A stretch of 8,089 nucleotides of DNA from Burkholderiales bacterium (GCA_021205255.1 JAJPXW010000046.1:1-8089), one strand, 5' to 3'; shown: positions 1 to 6,422, counted from the first letter of the stretch. The notes: generated from the letters alone by a model not told the origin. Numbers and translations: made by a program.

Positions 1-192
1 TCCATTTTATTTTAATATATCTGTCTCTTTCTATCTCTTCCTTTTCAATAAAAAATATTTAAGATCAGACGATTATTTTTATATTGACAACCCTGCATTT
101 AAAATGAGATAAACGTAATTTTTATTTCTCATTTCTAAGGCCGTTTTCCCATATTTTTGTAGTACTGTTTCCAAAAAAGGATTTTATGAACT

Positions 193-232
193 AGCTCCTT
201 GGACAAATTGCGTTGCTAGGCAATGAGGAGCT
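193..232 (+). promoter_or_regulatory. Nested stem-loop that would sequester a Shine-Dalgarno-like sequence
   Basis: AGCTCCTT at 193-200 pairs with GAGGAGCT at 225-232 (8 pairs, the innermost a G-T wobble). Inside it ATTGC at 207-211 pairs with GCAAT at 220-224 around an 8-base loop, leaving a 6-base bulge on the left arm. The right arm contains AGGAG, which sits 5 bases before the ATG of a five-codon frame (MNFLA) at 236-253. As RNA this would hide that ribosome binding site. Whether the region is transcribed is unknown, and no regulatory role is established. It could be a chance fold in AT-rich DNA. Confidence 0.3.
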
Positions 233-353
233 TCTATGAATTTCCTCGCATAGCTACAGTGATTGTTCCTATCGAAAGAGTGTCAAATGATGCTTTACAT
301 CTCAAATTTCTAAATCTTGAATTAACCGCCTCAATATCCTTAGCCCAAATTCC

Positions 354-383
354 TTCAATTAAAGCCATTCTTAAGTGCATAAT
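354..383 (+). promoter_or_regulatory. Candidate sigma-70 promoter for the AEC permease gene
   Basis: CATAAT at 378-383 matches the -10 consensus at five of six positions. TTCAAT at 354-359 is a weak -35 with an 18-base spacer. Transcription would begin near 390, leaving a leader of about 22 bases that includes the TAAGGAGG Shine-Dalgarno at 397-404. The -10 is the only strong element, so the call is tentative. Confidence 0.35.
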
Positions 384-411
384 CCTTCCATTCTGATAAG
401 GAGGCTAAATC

Positions 412-1356
412 ATGGGAATGTTCTTTAATAATTTTTTTATAGTCCTGCCTCTCTTTCTTATCATTGCTTTTGGATATTTTTGCGCTGCCATTGGACTACT
501 ACCAAAAACTTGTGCAGGCGCGCTTTCTAAATTTTCATTTACCGTAACCATTCCTACGCTTCTTTTCAGGACCATGGCAGATATTGCGCATCTGCCTCCG
601 CCAAACTGGCTAATTGCAGTCGCTTTTTTCGGTTCATGTTTCATCGTCTTCGCTATTGGAACCGTCATTGGTAGAATTTTCTTGCACCTTAATGGTGAAG
701 GTCAGACCATTTTTGGTATGGCTGGTGTCTTTTCAAATAACGTTCAGCTAGGAATACCAATTACTATCGCTTTGCTAGGCAAGGAAGCGATGCCTTCTAT
801 TGCAGTGATCTTTTCTCTTAACGGCTTTCTAATGTGGACTTTGGCCACAGTAGCCATTGAAATTGCAAGAAATAAGAGTCCGTCTTTTCGAAAGACGCTA
901 ATAGACGGTCTATTGGCCACAATCAAAAATCCAATTGTAGTTGGCATTATTCTAGGAACTCTTTGGGGCTTCACTACCCTCGATTTGCCTGCTCCTGTTA
1001 GTAAGTCAGTGGACTTGCTAGCTAATTCAGCGGCTCCAGTAGCACTATTTGCAGTAGGAGCTGGTCTTTCCAACTACAAAATCACTTCTAATTTAAACTT
1101 TACAGCCTGGATTACTGCCCTGAAGCTTGGACTCCAACCTCTAGTTGTCTTTTTCCTATGCCATCTTCTTGGCCTAAATTTTCATGAGATGCAGGCTGCT
1201 TGTCTACTTTCCTGCCTACCTGTTGGAGTAAATGTTTACATCATGGCTCAAGAATTCAATGTGATGCAAGAAGGAGCGGCCAATGCTCTTTTAGTGACAA
1301 CGGCTTTAACTTCAGTGACACTTCCATTGACACTAGGATTCTTTGGATTGCTTTAG
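412..1356 (+). CDS. AEC (auxin efflux carrier) family transporter
   Basis: Inner-membrane permease of the AEC family (Mem_trans domain); bacterial members are mostly secondary carriers of organic acids such as malate or malonate, but the substrate here cannot be read from sequence. The 314-residue product has the usual family length and about ten hydrophobic segments, starting at residues 7-27. Two family hallmarks are visible: an N-terminal-half motif, FSNNVQLGIPI at about 107-117 (the N...G.P signature), and a C-terminal-half motif, LPVGVNVYIMAQEFNV at about 270-285, followed by the final hydrophobic pair. The ATG at 412 is chosen because TAAGGAGG at 397-404 lies 7 bases upstream, an ideal distance; the next ATG at 418 would be too far away. 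It is monocistronic: the next gene on the right faces the other way. No regulator gene is adjacent within the window. Confidence 0.9.
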   Translation: MGMFFNNFFIVLPLFLIIAFGYFCAAIGLLPKTCAGALSKFSFTVTIPTLLFRTMADIAHLPPPNWLIAVAFFGSCFIVFAIGTVIGRIFLHLNGEGQTIFGMAGVFSNNVQLGIPITIALLGKEAMPSIAVIFSLNGFLMWTLATVAIEIARNKSPSFRKTLIDGLLATIKNPIVVGIILGTLWGFTTLDLPAPVSKSVDLLANSAAPVALFAVGAGLSNYKITSNLNFTAWITALKLGLQPLVVFFLCHLLGLNFHEMQAACLLSCLPVGVNVYIMAQEFNVMQEGAANALLVTTALTSVTLPLTLGFFGLL

Positions 1357-1392
1357 CAATTCTTGACAGCGTAGTCAATTCGTGTAACGCCA

Positions 1393-1408
1393 GCTAATAA
1401 GCTAATAA
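1393..1408. repeat. 8-base tandem duplication GCTAATAA x2
   Basis: Two perfect adjacent copies of GCTAATAA occupy 1393-1400 and 1401-1408, in the non-coding stretch after the AEC permease gene. No protein-coding consequence. The same period of 8 recurs at other intergenic sites in this window. Confidence 0.8.
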
Positions 1409-1421
1409 ATTGGCTATTAAT

Positions 1422-1437
1422 TGACTTAGTGACTTAG
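1422..1437. repeat. 8-base tandem duplication TGACTTAG x2
   Basis: Two perfect adjacent copies of TGACTTAG lie at 1422-1429 and 1430-1437, only 13 bases after the GCTAATAA pair. The unit is unrelated in sequence to that pair, so the shared property is the period and not the motif. Confidence 0.8.
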
Positions 1438-1488
1438 GACAAGTGCTTCTACGAACCTAAACCTGTACATGCTCATTAGTAAAAATTT

Positions 1489-1506
1489 GGGGGCTCTTTA
1501 GCCCCC
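1489..1506 (-). terminator. Rho-independent terminator of the metal-binding protein gene
   Basis: GGGGGCT at 1489-1495 pairs with AGCCCCC at 1500-1506 around a 4-base loop, giving seven perfect, GC-rich pairs. Read on the minus strand the stem is followed by AAATTTTT (plus-strand 1481-1488), the expected U-tract. It begins 25 bases past the stop codon of the minus-strand gene ending at 1532. On the plus strand the tail is TTCAATATTATT, so it may also stop transcripts from the permease gene, but less efficiently. Confidence 0.85.
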
Positions 1507-1531
1507 TTCAATATTATTGCTTGCTCGAAAG

Positions 1532-1741
1532 TTAATTTAGAGCAACTGCTGAATAATCCCCTGCCTTGGCCAGAGCTTTATTTACTTCCTCAACTGTTAC
1601 TGGTTTTTCAACAGTTAAAACGGCAATAGCCGGAGAGAGCGTAACTTCTACTTTTTTAGCAAGAGGCTCAAGCGCTTTCTTAACTGCTTCGACACAGTGC
1701 ATGCAATTAACTCCGGACAATTCAAAACTTTGTTCCTGCAT
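1532..1741 (-). CDS. Small heavy-metal-associated (HMA) domain protein, CopZ-like
   Basis: A 69-residue stand-alone HMA domain of the size of copper chaperones (CopZ/Atx1 type), expected to be cytosolic with a ferredoxin-like beta-alpha-beta-beta-alpha-beta fold. The metal site is the CxxC in SGVNCMHCVEAVKKAL, with C13 and C16 as ligands. The usual Met two residues before the first Cys (GMxC) is replaced by Val (GVNC). The family typically binds Cu(I) or other soft metals and hands them to a P-type ATPase. No such ATPase or CueR/CsoR-like regulator lies nearby, so the partner must be encoded elsewhere and the metal is inferred only from the fold. The start is set by GAGGAG (plus-strand 1751-1756) 9 bases upstream. 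It is transcribed divergently from argB and ends at its own terminator. Confidence 0.85.
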   Translation of the reverse strand: MQEQSFELSGVNCMHCVEAVKKALEPLAKKVEVTLSPAIAVLTVEKPVTVEEVNKALAKAGDYSAVALN

Positions 1742-1777
1742 TATTCCTGACTCCTCAAAAATGCTGTTTTGACCGCA

Positions 1778-1806
1778 ATTCTATTCTGTCGCAGTGGTAG
1801 TATCCA
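1778..1806 (-). promoter_or_regulatory. Candidate promoter for the HMA protein gene
   Basis: On the minus strand TGGATA (plus-strand 1801-1806) and TAGAAT (plus-strand 1778-1783) are separated by exactly 17 bases and match consensus at four and five of six positions. Transcription would start near 1771, giving a leader of about 30 bases with the GAGGAG ribosome binding site. The -35 overlaps the possible argB -10, so the two divergent promoters could compete. Confidence 0.45.
1795..1803 (+). promoter_or_regulatory. Possible extended -10 promoter element for argB
   Basis: TGG-TAGTAT at 1795-1803 fits the extended -10 pattern (TGn followed by a four-of-six -10), but no convincing -35 lies 16-18 bases upstream. 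Transcription would start near 1810, about 40 bases before the argB ATG. I see no clear ARG-box-like operator beside it. Weak evidence. Confidence 0.25.
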
Positions 1807-1849
1807 TCACATTTATTTTTTCCTTCCCATTTTGCAATGGAGTTATAAG

Positions 1850-2737
1850 ATGAAGAATGTGCATGTGCCGCCACAGTTAAAGGCAGTCATCCTCTCCGAA
1901 GCGCTTCCTTACATTCAGAAGTTCCATGGGAAAACTATCGTTGTCAAATACGGCGGAAACGCCATGACCGATAAGAAGCTCCAAAGGGCGTTTGCCCATG
2001 ACATCGTCCTCCTTAAACTCGTTGGAATGAATCCTGTAGTTGTTCACGGAGGAGGACCTCAAATAGCGCAAGCTTTAAAGAGAGTGGGGCTCGAAAGTAA
2101 ATTTATCCAAGGCATGCGCGTTACGGATGCCGACACCATGGAAGTCGTTGAATGGGTTCTTTCAGGTCACGTCCAGGGTGAACTCGTTTCATTAATTAAT
2201 AGCGTCGGTGGAAAAGCAGTTGGGTTGACAGGCAAAGACGGCGGGATGATTAAGGCTAAGAAGATCAAACTGCAGGATATTGAAAATCCAAACGTCTATC
2301 ACGATATCGGACAAGTCGGGGAAATAGAAAAAATTAATCCCGAAGTTATTTACGTCCTCTTGAAAGATGCCTTTATCCCTGTCATTTCACCAGTCGGTAT
2401 TGGCGATGACGAACTTTCCTATAACATCAATGCCGATGTAGTCGCTGGCAAGATCGCTGAAGTGCTCCATGCAGAAAAACTTATCATGATGACTAACACG
2501 CCTGGCGTTCTCGATAAGGAAGGCAATCTAATTACTGGTCTTACAGCGCAGGATATAGATCGTCTATTTGCCGATGGGACAATTTCTGGCGGGATGTATC
2601 CTAAAATCTCTTCGGCTCTTGACGCCGCCAAGCAGGGAGTGAAAACAGTCCATATCATTGATGGTAGGGTTGAACACTGCCTGCTACTTGAAATTCTTAC
2701 TAAGGAAGGCGTCGGAACAATGATTAAAGCAGATTAA
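1850..2737 (+). CDS. argB: Acetylglutamate kinase
   Basis: Phosphorylates N-acetyl-L-glutamate with ATP, the second step of arginine synthesis, in the cytoplasm. The 295-residue protein has the amino-acid-kinase hallmarks in order: KYGGNAM at 33-39 (phosphate-binding K33), VVVHGGGPQ at 63-71, GLTGKDGGM at 125-133, YNINADVVAGK at 191-201 (D195 region) and SGGMYPK at 246-252 (K252). An N-terminal helix (about 8-27) precedes the kinase core, and the C-terminus reads DGRVEHCLLLEILTKEGVGT (271-290). Both traits are known from arginine-inhibited hexameric enzymes, so feedback inhibition by arginine is inferred. The ATG at 1850 is preferred over an upstream in-frame TTG at 1769 because GGAG at 1839-1842 is 7 bases ahead and the family alignment starts here; the extra 27 residues would be unlike ArgB. 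slmA follows after 11 bases. Confidence 0.96.
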   Translation: MKNVHVPPQLKAVILSEALPYIQKFHGKTIVVKYGGNAMTDKKLQRAFAHDIVLLKLVGMNPVVVHGGGPQIAQALKRVGLESKFIQGMRVTDADTMEVVEWVLSGHVQGELVSLINSVGGKAVGLTGKDGGMIKAKKIKLQDIENPNVYHDIGQVGEIEKINPEVIYVLLKDAFIPVISPVGIGDDELSYNINADVVAGKIAEVLHAEKLIMMTNTPGVLDKEGNLITGLTAQDIDRLFADGTISGGMYPKISSALDAAKQGVKTVHIIDGRVEHCLLLEILTKEGVGTMIKAD

Positions 2738-2748
2738 AAATAACCAAA

Positions 2749-3333
2749 ATGCCATATGCAAAAAGAGTTGAGCCAGGTCAACGGAAGAATGACATTCTTC
2801 ATGCTTTGGCTGAGCTTCTCCAAGATTCGAAGCGCAAGCACATTACGACAAAGTCCTTAGCTGCCCACTTGGGGCTGTCGGAGGCAGCCCTCTACAGGCA
2901 CTTTGCCAGTAAGACCCAAATGTTCGATGCCCTTATTGCCTACGTAGAGGGGGCAGTGCTCACAGCCGTAAACAATACCGCCAAGGAAGAGGAATCCGGC
3001 CTTAACCAGGCCAAAATCATTGCCCTTAATTTGTTGGACTTGTGCAATACGAGTCCAGGTATGGTGCTACTGATGTGTGGCGACTCCTTAACGAATGAGG
3101 ATTCCAGACTTCAGGAGAGGATTAACGGCATTTTTGCCAAACTTCTTAGTTCTCTCAAGCAGTCTCTTAGGCTTGCCGTAGCGCAGAACGAACTAGCTTC
3201 CGATTACGACGCCAACCACCACGCCGATCTTCTAATGTCGCTAATTATGGGACAATGGTTCATGTTTTCGAAAGGATGGTCTCCCGACCATAGTTCTGCC
3301 TACTTCGGCAAACTTGTCTTGATGTCCTTATAG
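2749..3333 (+). CDS. slmA: Nucleoid occlusion factor SlmA (TetR family)
   Basis: DNA-binding division inhibitor: SlmA dimers bound to chromosomal SBS sites antagonise FtsZ so that septa do not form over the nucleoid. The 194-residue product is of family length (E. coli about 198). The TetR-type helix-turn-helix is at about 32-55, with the motif LGLSEAALYRHFASKTQMFD nearly identical to the E. coli protein as I recall it, and the conserved DSRLQERIN segment is near 118-126. It lies 11 bases after argB and is probably cotranscribed; this neighbourhood is common in Burkholderiales and other betaproteobacteria. No Shine-Dalgarno is visible before the ATG (the preceding bases are AAAATAACCAAA), so expression may depend on translational coupling to argB. 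The main alternative is a generic TetR regulator, but the SEAALYRHF core and the gene context favour SlmA. Confidence 0.92.
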   Translation: MPYAKRVEPGQRKNDILHALAELLQDSKRKHITTKSLAAHLGLSEAALYRHFASKTQMFDALIAYVEGAVLTAVNNTAKEEESGLNQAKIIALNLLDLCNTSPGMVLLMCGDSLTNEDSRLQERINGIFAKLLSSLKQSLRLAVAQNELASDYDANHHADLLMSLIMGQWFMFSKGWSPDHSSAYFGKLVLMSL

Positions 3334-3363
3334 AGCTTTTCAGAGTTTTTGAGAAACCAAGAA

Positions 3364-3395
3364 TTCGGCAAATCGGGACATCGGAACATCGGATA
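3364..3395. repeat. Four-unit 8-base tandem repeat
   Basis: Four adjacent units read TTCGGCAA, ATCGGGAC, ATCGGAAC and ATCGGATA, all sharing TCGG in strict 8-base register. Framed differently, ACATCGGA occurs as a perfect pair at 3378-3393. The array lies between the slmA stop and the convergent terminator. It is too short and irregular to be a CRISPR. Its role is unknown; it might be a small protein-binding array or a product of replication slippage. Confidence 0.7.
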
Positions 3396-3430
3396 ATTAA
3401 GCTATTTAGTAGCTGCTCAACAAAAGGAAA

Positions 3431-3456
3431 CCCCGCTGGCTTTAGGACTAGCGGGG
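3431..3456 (-). terminator. Rho-independent terminator of the gpmA-envC-ctpA cluster
   Basis: CCCCGCTGG at 3431-3439 pairs with CTAGCGGGG at 3448-3456 (nine pairs, one a G-T wobble) around an 8-base loop. On the minus strand the stem is followed by TTTCCTTTTG (plus-strand 3421-3430), a reasonable U-rich tail, and it begins 22 bases beyond the ctpA stop. On the plus strand the tail CTTCTGGGTATTT is poor, so the hairpin mainly serves the minus-strand operon but may also block readthrough from slmA. Confidence 0.85.
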
Positions 3457-3477
3457 CTTCTGGGTATTTAGGAGGCT

Positions 3478-4995
3478 TTATTTTTTCAAAGGCTCTACTC
3501 TGATTTTGATGCCACCTTGGATTTCAACAGGAGCAGTCACCATTGGCTTTCCACCTTTGGTCTTTAGCTGCTTGATAGCCTGCTGAAGCTGATAGTCATC
3601 ATCTTCGCCATACCGATAGAACTTCTTTTCATCCTGCGGGGTTGCGGCATTCTTAGACTGGGTCTTAGTTGAAGTTGCCTTCGCATCGGGCTTATCGGAG
3701 ATTACTTTCTCCATAATCTGTCCCTGCTGGGCAGAGCCATTTTCTGAAGTTTTGTTTTTATCAGCCTGATCTGGCACTTCTAAGTGATGAGCCAAATCAG
3801 CTTCGCGGATATCGAAATCAACAAAGTTGCCTTCAGCGGTATCCTTAACTTCAATATCCGGCGTAATTCCCTTAGCCTGAATGGAGCGACCACTAGGAGT
3901 AAAGTAGCGCGCAGTAGTTAGCTTAATAGCTGTCTTCATAGTGTCGCTACGAAGCGGAATCACCGTCTGCACGGAGCCTTTACCGAAAGTTTGCGTACCC
4001 ATAATTTCAGCACGCTTATGGTCTTGCAGGGCACCTGCCACAATTTCGCTCGCACTTGCTGAAGAACCGTTGACTAGTACGATAAGAGGAATAGTCTTTA
4101 TCGATTCCGGTAGACGCTCAAGATCCTTATCTTCAGGCACTACCTGATAGTCCTGCGGAACTGCAAGATATTCTTTCTTAGCTTCTTCAACTTGGCCACG
4201 AGTAGAAACTACAGAGGATCCTCTTGGAAGGAATGCTGCAGAAACGCCAACGGCTGCATTAAGGAGGCCGCCCGGATCATTTCTTAAATCCAGCACTAGA
4301 CCGTTCTTGAGATTGCCAGACTTTTCGAGGTCAAGCAATGCTTTAGCTAAATCGGAAGTAGTCCTCTCCTGGAACTGGGAGATACGGATATATCCCATTC
4401 CATCTGGCAGAGCTTTGGATTTAACTGACTGAACTTTAATAATCGCTCTATTGAGCTTGAAAGTAAGCGGATTAGTTTCGCCTTTTCTAAGAATGGAGAG
4501 CTCGACAGCCGTATTAGGCTTGCCACGCATCAGCTTGACAGAATCCGAAAGAGGAACATCGCGAATCAATTTTCCATCGATCTTGAAAATAATGTCGCCA
4601 CCTCTGATACCAGCGATGGCAGCTGGCGTGTCGTCAATTGGAGAAATAACTTTTACGCCGGCAGGATCAATACCGACTTCAATACCAAGGCCACCGAATT
4701 CACCGGTAGTGCCTTCCTGTAAATCCTTATATGCGTCCTCATCGAGATACGCGGAGTGCGGATCCAAGCCAACTAACATGCCGGAGATAGCCTCCTTCAT
4801 GAGTTTCTTGTCTTCCACTGGCTCAACATAAAATTGTTTTACTGCACCGTATACATCGGTGAACTGACGAATTTCGTTAAGAGGGAGAGTGTGTTTGGAT
4901 GGGGCAACTGCAGGCCCAGCAGTCACAGCGGTAATGCAAGCACCAGTCGCCATGCCTAAAGCGACAAGAAGCGCACCGCGTATTCCATTTTTCAT
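3478..4995 (-). CDS. ctpA: S41 family C-terminal processing peptidase (CtpA/Prc-like)
   Basis: Periplasmic serine protease of the carboxyl-terminal processing family, which cleaves or degrades selected envelope proteins; in other bacteria members act on cell-wall hydrolases and lipoproteins. From the ATG at 4995 the protein has 505 residues. It has an N-terminal signal sequence (about 1-31, basic KNGIRG, hydrophobic core, AVA end), a PDZ domain (about 95-170, with GEFGGLGIEVG) and the S41 catalytic domain (about 190-385). The Ser-Lys dyad is S314 in SSASASEI and K339 in FGKGSVQ, with the accessory Q343, so it should be active. A polar Lys/Ser/Thr/Gln-rich stretch (about 410-460) precedes the C-terminus. 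An in-frame TTG at 5001 adds two residues; neither start has a clear Shine-Dalgarno. It follows envC after about 49 bases and is the last gene before the terminator. Confidence 0.93.
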   Translation of the reverse strand: MKNGIRGALLVALGMATGACITAVTAGPAVAPSKHTLPLNEIRQFTDVYGAVKQFYVEPVEDKKLMKEAISGMLVGLDPHSAYLDEDAYKDLQEGTTGEFGGLGIEVGIDPAGVKVISPIDDTPAAIAGIRGGDIIFKIDGKLIRDVPLSDSVKLMRGKPNTAVELSILRKGETNPLTFKLNRAIIKVQSVKSKALPDGMGYIRISQFQERTTSDLAKALLDLEKSGNLKNGLVLDLRNDPGGLLNAAVGVSAAFLPRGSSVVSTRGQVEEAKKEYLAVPQDYQVVPEDKDLERLPESIKTIPLIVLVNGSSASASEIVAGALQDHKRAEIMGTQTFGKGSVQTVIPLRSDTMKTAIKLTTARYFTPSGRSIQAKGITPDIEVKDTAEGNFVDFDIREADLAHHLEVPDQADKNKTSENGSAQQGQIMEKVISDKPDAKATSTKTQSKNAATPQDEKKFYRYGEDDDYQLQQAIKQLKTKGGKPMVTAPVEIQGGIKIRVEPLKK

Positions 4996-5044
4996 AGTCA
5001 ACGAATCGTATTTATTATTAGATTTAAACCGAGCGGTGAGATTA

Positions 5045-6403
5045 TCAGAGTTTCAACCATCCTGCAGGATCAATTGGTTTCCCATTGTGTCTTAACTCAA
5101 AATATAAAACTGACAAATCGCTGTCCTTGGAACCGACGTGAGAGATAACTTCTCCGGCTTTAACGGAGTCTCCAATGTCTTTATTCATGCTCGAGTTATT
5201 CCCGTAAACAGTGAAATAGCCTCCGCCGTGATCAATGATTAACAAGTTCCCATATCCCCGCAAATAGTCCGAAAACACTACTTTTCCGCTTCTAACAGCC
5301 TTTACAGGCACTTCGGAAGCGACACTAAAAACCATTCCTTTCCAGGTTTCTCCAGCTCCACCTTCACCTCTTTTTTGACCGTAACGAGCTGCAACCTTAC
5401 CCACAACGGGAAGACCAGTCACTGAAGCTGGAGCTGCCAATGCGACTTTTGTCTGTTTATTTTCTTCAGAATTCGAATTTTCCGAATTACCTTTCTTAAC
5501 AACTTTACTTTGTTTATCCAAGTTAACCATAAGGGCGGTGAGGCGTTTTTCATCAGCCTGCAACTGCTTTAAATTTTTTTCTTTTAAAGCAAGTCCACGC
5601 TCGAGTTTGACTACTTTTTTCTGCCTCGCAGCCCGCTCGGCAGCTAAAAGATCCTGTTGCTGCCGCTCCTTGGACACGGTCTTGCGCAAGGTTTCTCCTG
5701 ATACTCTTGATTCCTTGACGACAGCCGAAAGCTTTGCCTGTTGCTCTTCTAACCTTTTATAGGAATTGGCAGACTGCTGCGCTAGGTATTCGAGCATCAT
5801 TTCAACTCTTCTTCTATGGTTAGGATCGGAATTGCCTAACCAGTCCGGCCGATCCTTTAAAGCGCTTTGTTCAAGCATCTGCTTTGTTATTTCGTCAAGG
5901 ATTTTCGACTCTTGCGCCATCTCGGCTTCTATTTGCTTTTTTCTTTTTAATTGGTCGTTCAAATCCCTCTCGACTTTACGCCTTTGCTGATTTAGATCTT
6001 TTAAATTTCCCCGCACTTCCTGAATATCGGCTTCCGAGCGCTTTAGATCTTCCTCTAGCGTTTTCTTATCCGCTGAATCTTGGGAAATTGAGGCTTCTAG
6101 TTGTTTAATCTTCTCTTGAGTACGATCTCTCTGGGCTTCAGCGCTGGCCTTACTTTGCTTACTATTAGATTTTTTAGCAGTAGAAGATTTTGTAGCCGGT
6201 TTTTTATTTGCAGTAGAGGAAGCTTTTTCTGTTTCCTTTGTAGAAGTCTTGGAAGCTTTTTGAGTTTGAGTTTTCTGGCCTTTAGCCGATTGAGCCGAGT
6301 GCTTAGTTTCAGACGCAACCGTGCCGCCTTGAGGCGCACTCAAAGCCAAAGAGGACTGTACGGAAATTAAAAGGGCTGCGCAAAATAAGGCAACCCTTTT
6401 CAG
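5045..6403 (-). CDS. envC: EnvC-like murein hydrolase activator (degenerate LytM/M23 domain)
   Basis: Periplasmic coiled-coil protein that, in EnvC studied in E. coli, activates amidases AmiA/AmiB at the septum under FtsEX control. Numbered from a CTG at 6403 (452 residues), it has a signal peptide at 1-23 (LKRVALFCAALL..., ending LSA), a Lys/Ser/Thr/Ala-rich segment (about 38-88), coiled coils (about 90-178 and 203-303), a linker, and a C-terminal LytM domain (about 331-452). The zinc ligands of active M23 peptidases are lost: the HxGxD site reads WKGMV (354-358), as in E. coli EnvC; the HxH site reads VLYFELR; and YAH reads YGN. This supports a non-enzymatic activator. A canonical-type start (TTG at 6349) exists but would delete most of the signal peptide. 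Upstream the frame is open to a TAG inside gpmA, with only CTG codons at 6403 and 6421, so the true start is uncertain. Confidence 0.88.
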   Translation of the reverse strand: MKRVALFCAALLISVQSSLALSAPQGGTVASETKHSAQSAKGQKTQTQKASKTSTKETEKASSTANKKPATKSSTAKKSNSKQSKASAEAQRDRTQEKIKQLEASISQDSADKKTLEEDLKRSEADIQEVRGNLKDLNQQRRKVERDLNDQLKRKKQIEAEMAQESKILDEITKQMLEQSALKDRPDWLGNSDPNHRRRVEMMLEYLAQQSANSYKRLEEQQAKLSAVVKESRVSGETLRKTVSKERQQQDLLAAERAARQKKVVKLERGLALKEKNLKQLQADEKRLTALMVNLDKQSKVVKKGNSENSNSEENKQTKVALAAPASVTGLPVVGKVAARYGQKRGEGGAGETWKGMVFSVASEVPVKAVRSGKVVFSDYLRGYGNLLIIDHGGGYFTVYGNNSSMNKDIGDSVKAGEVISHVGSKDSDLSVLYFELRHNGKPIDPAGWLKL

Positions 6404-6422
6404 TGTCGCTGAGTACTTCAGT

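Larger units (their letters stand above)
1..411. other. AT-rich non-coding region upstream of the AEC permease gene
   Basis: No reading frame here has both convincing length and a ribosome binding site. The left half is T-rich on the plus strand. A TTGACA hexamer lies at 84-89, but I see no good -10 at the right distance (AGATAA at 107-112 is poor). The stretch contains a nested inverted repeat at 193-232, described separately, and two very short start-stop frames: ATG-AAC-TAG at 187, and a five-codon frame at 236-253. The last 30 bases hold the probable promoter and a strong Shine-Dalgarno for the permease gene. The upstream neighbour gene must lie outside the window. Confidence 0.6.
1357..1488. 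other. Intergenic stretch between convergent genes
   Basis: No gene is visible. A small dyad, TTGAC-6-GTCAA at 1363-1378, follows the permease stop but lacks a T-tract, so it is at best a weak terminator. The stretch also holds two perfect 8-base tandem duplications, annotated separately. Confidence 0.5.

Noticed and set aside
84..112. TTGACA at 84-89 as a complete sigma-70 promoter
   Set aside because: The hexamer is a perfect -35, but the best -10 at 16-18 bases distance is very poor, and the next gene starts about 300 bases away with a better placed -10.
234..368. 44-codon minus-strand frame upstream of the AEC permease (begins MALIEGIWAKDIEAV)
   Set aside because: It has no ribosome binding site at a useful distance and no recognisable domain; it overlaps the nested hairpin, and open frames of this length are expected by chance.
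1769..1849. 27-codon N-terminal extension of argB from a TTG at 1769
   Set aside because: The extension is hydrophobic and unlike ArgB, covers the divergent promoter area and has no Shine-Dalgarno; the ATG at 1850 has GGAG 7 bases upstream and matches the family start.
3364..3395. Possible CRISPR-like array
   Set aside because: Units are only 8 bases with no spacers, and no cas gene is present; it is a short tandem repeat.
5045..5430. EnvC C-terminal domain as an active M23 zinc endopeptidase
   Set aside because: The residues corresponding to both zinc-binding motifs are replaced (WKGMV for HxGxD, VLYFELR for HxHFE-like), as in non-catalytic EnvC proteins.
6097..6339. Long Leu/Lys/Arg-rich frame on the minus strand inside envC
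   Set aside because: It is an out-of-frame reading of the Lys/Ser/Thr-rich, low-complexity part of envC and shows no independent start signal.
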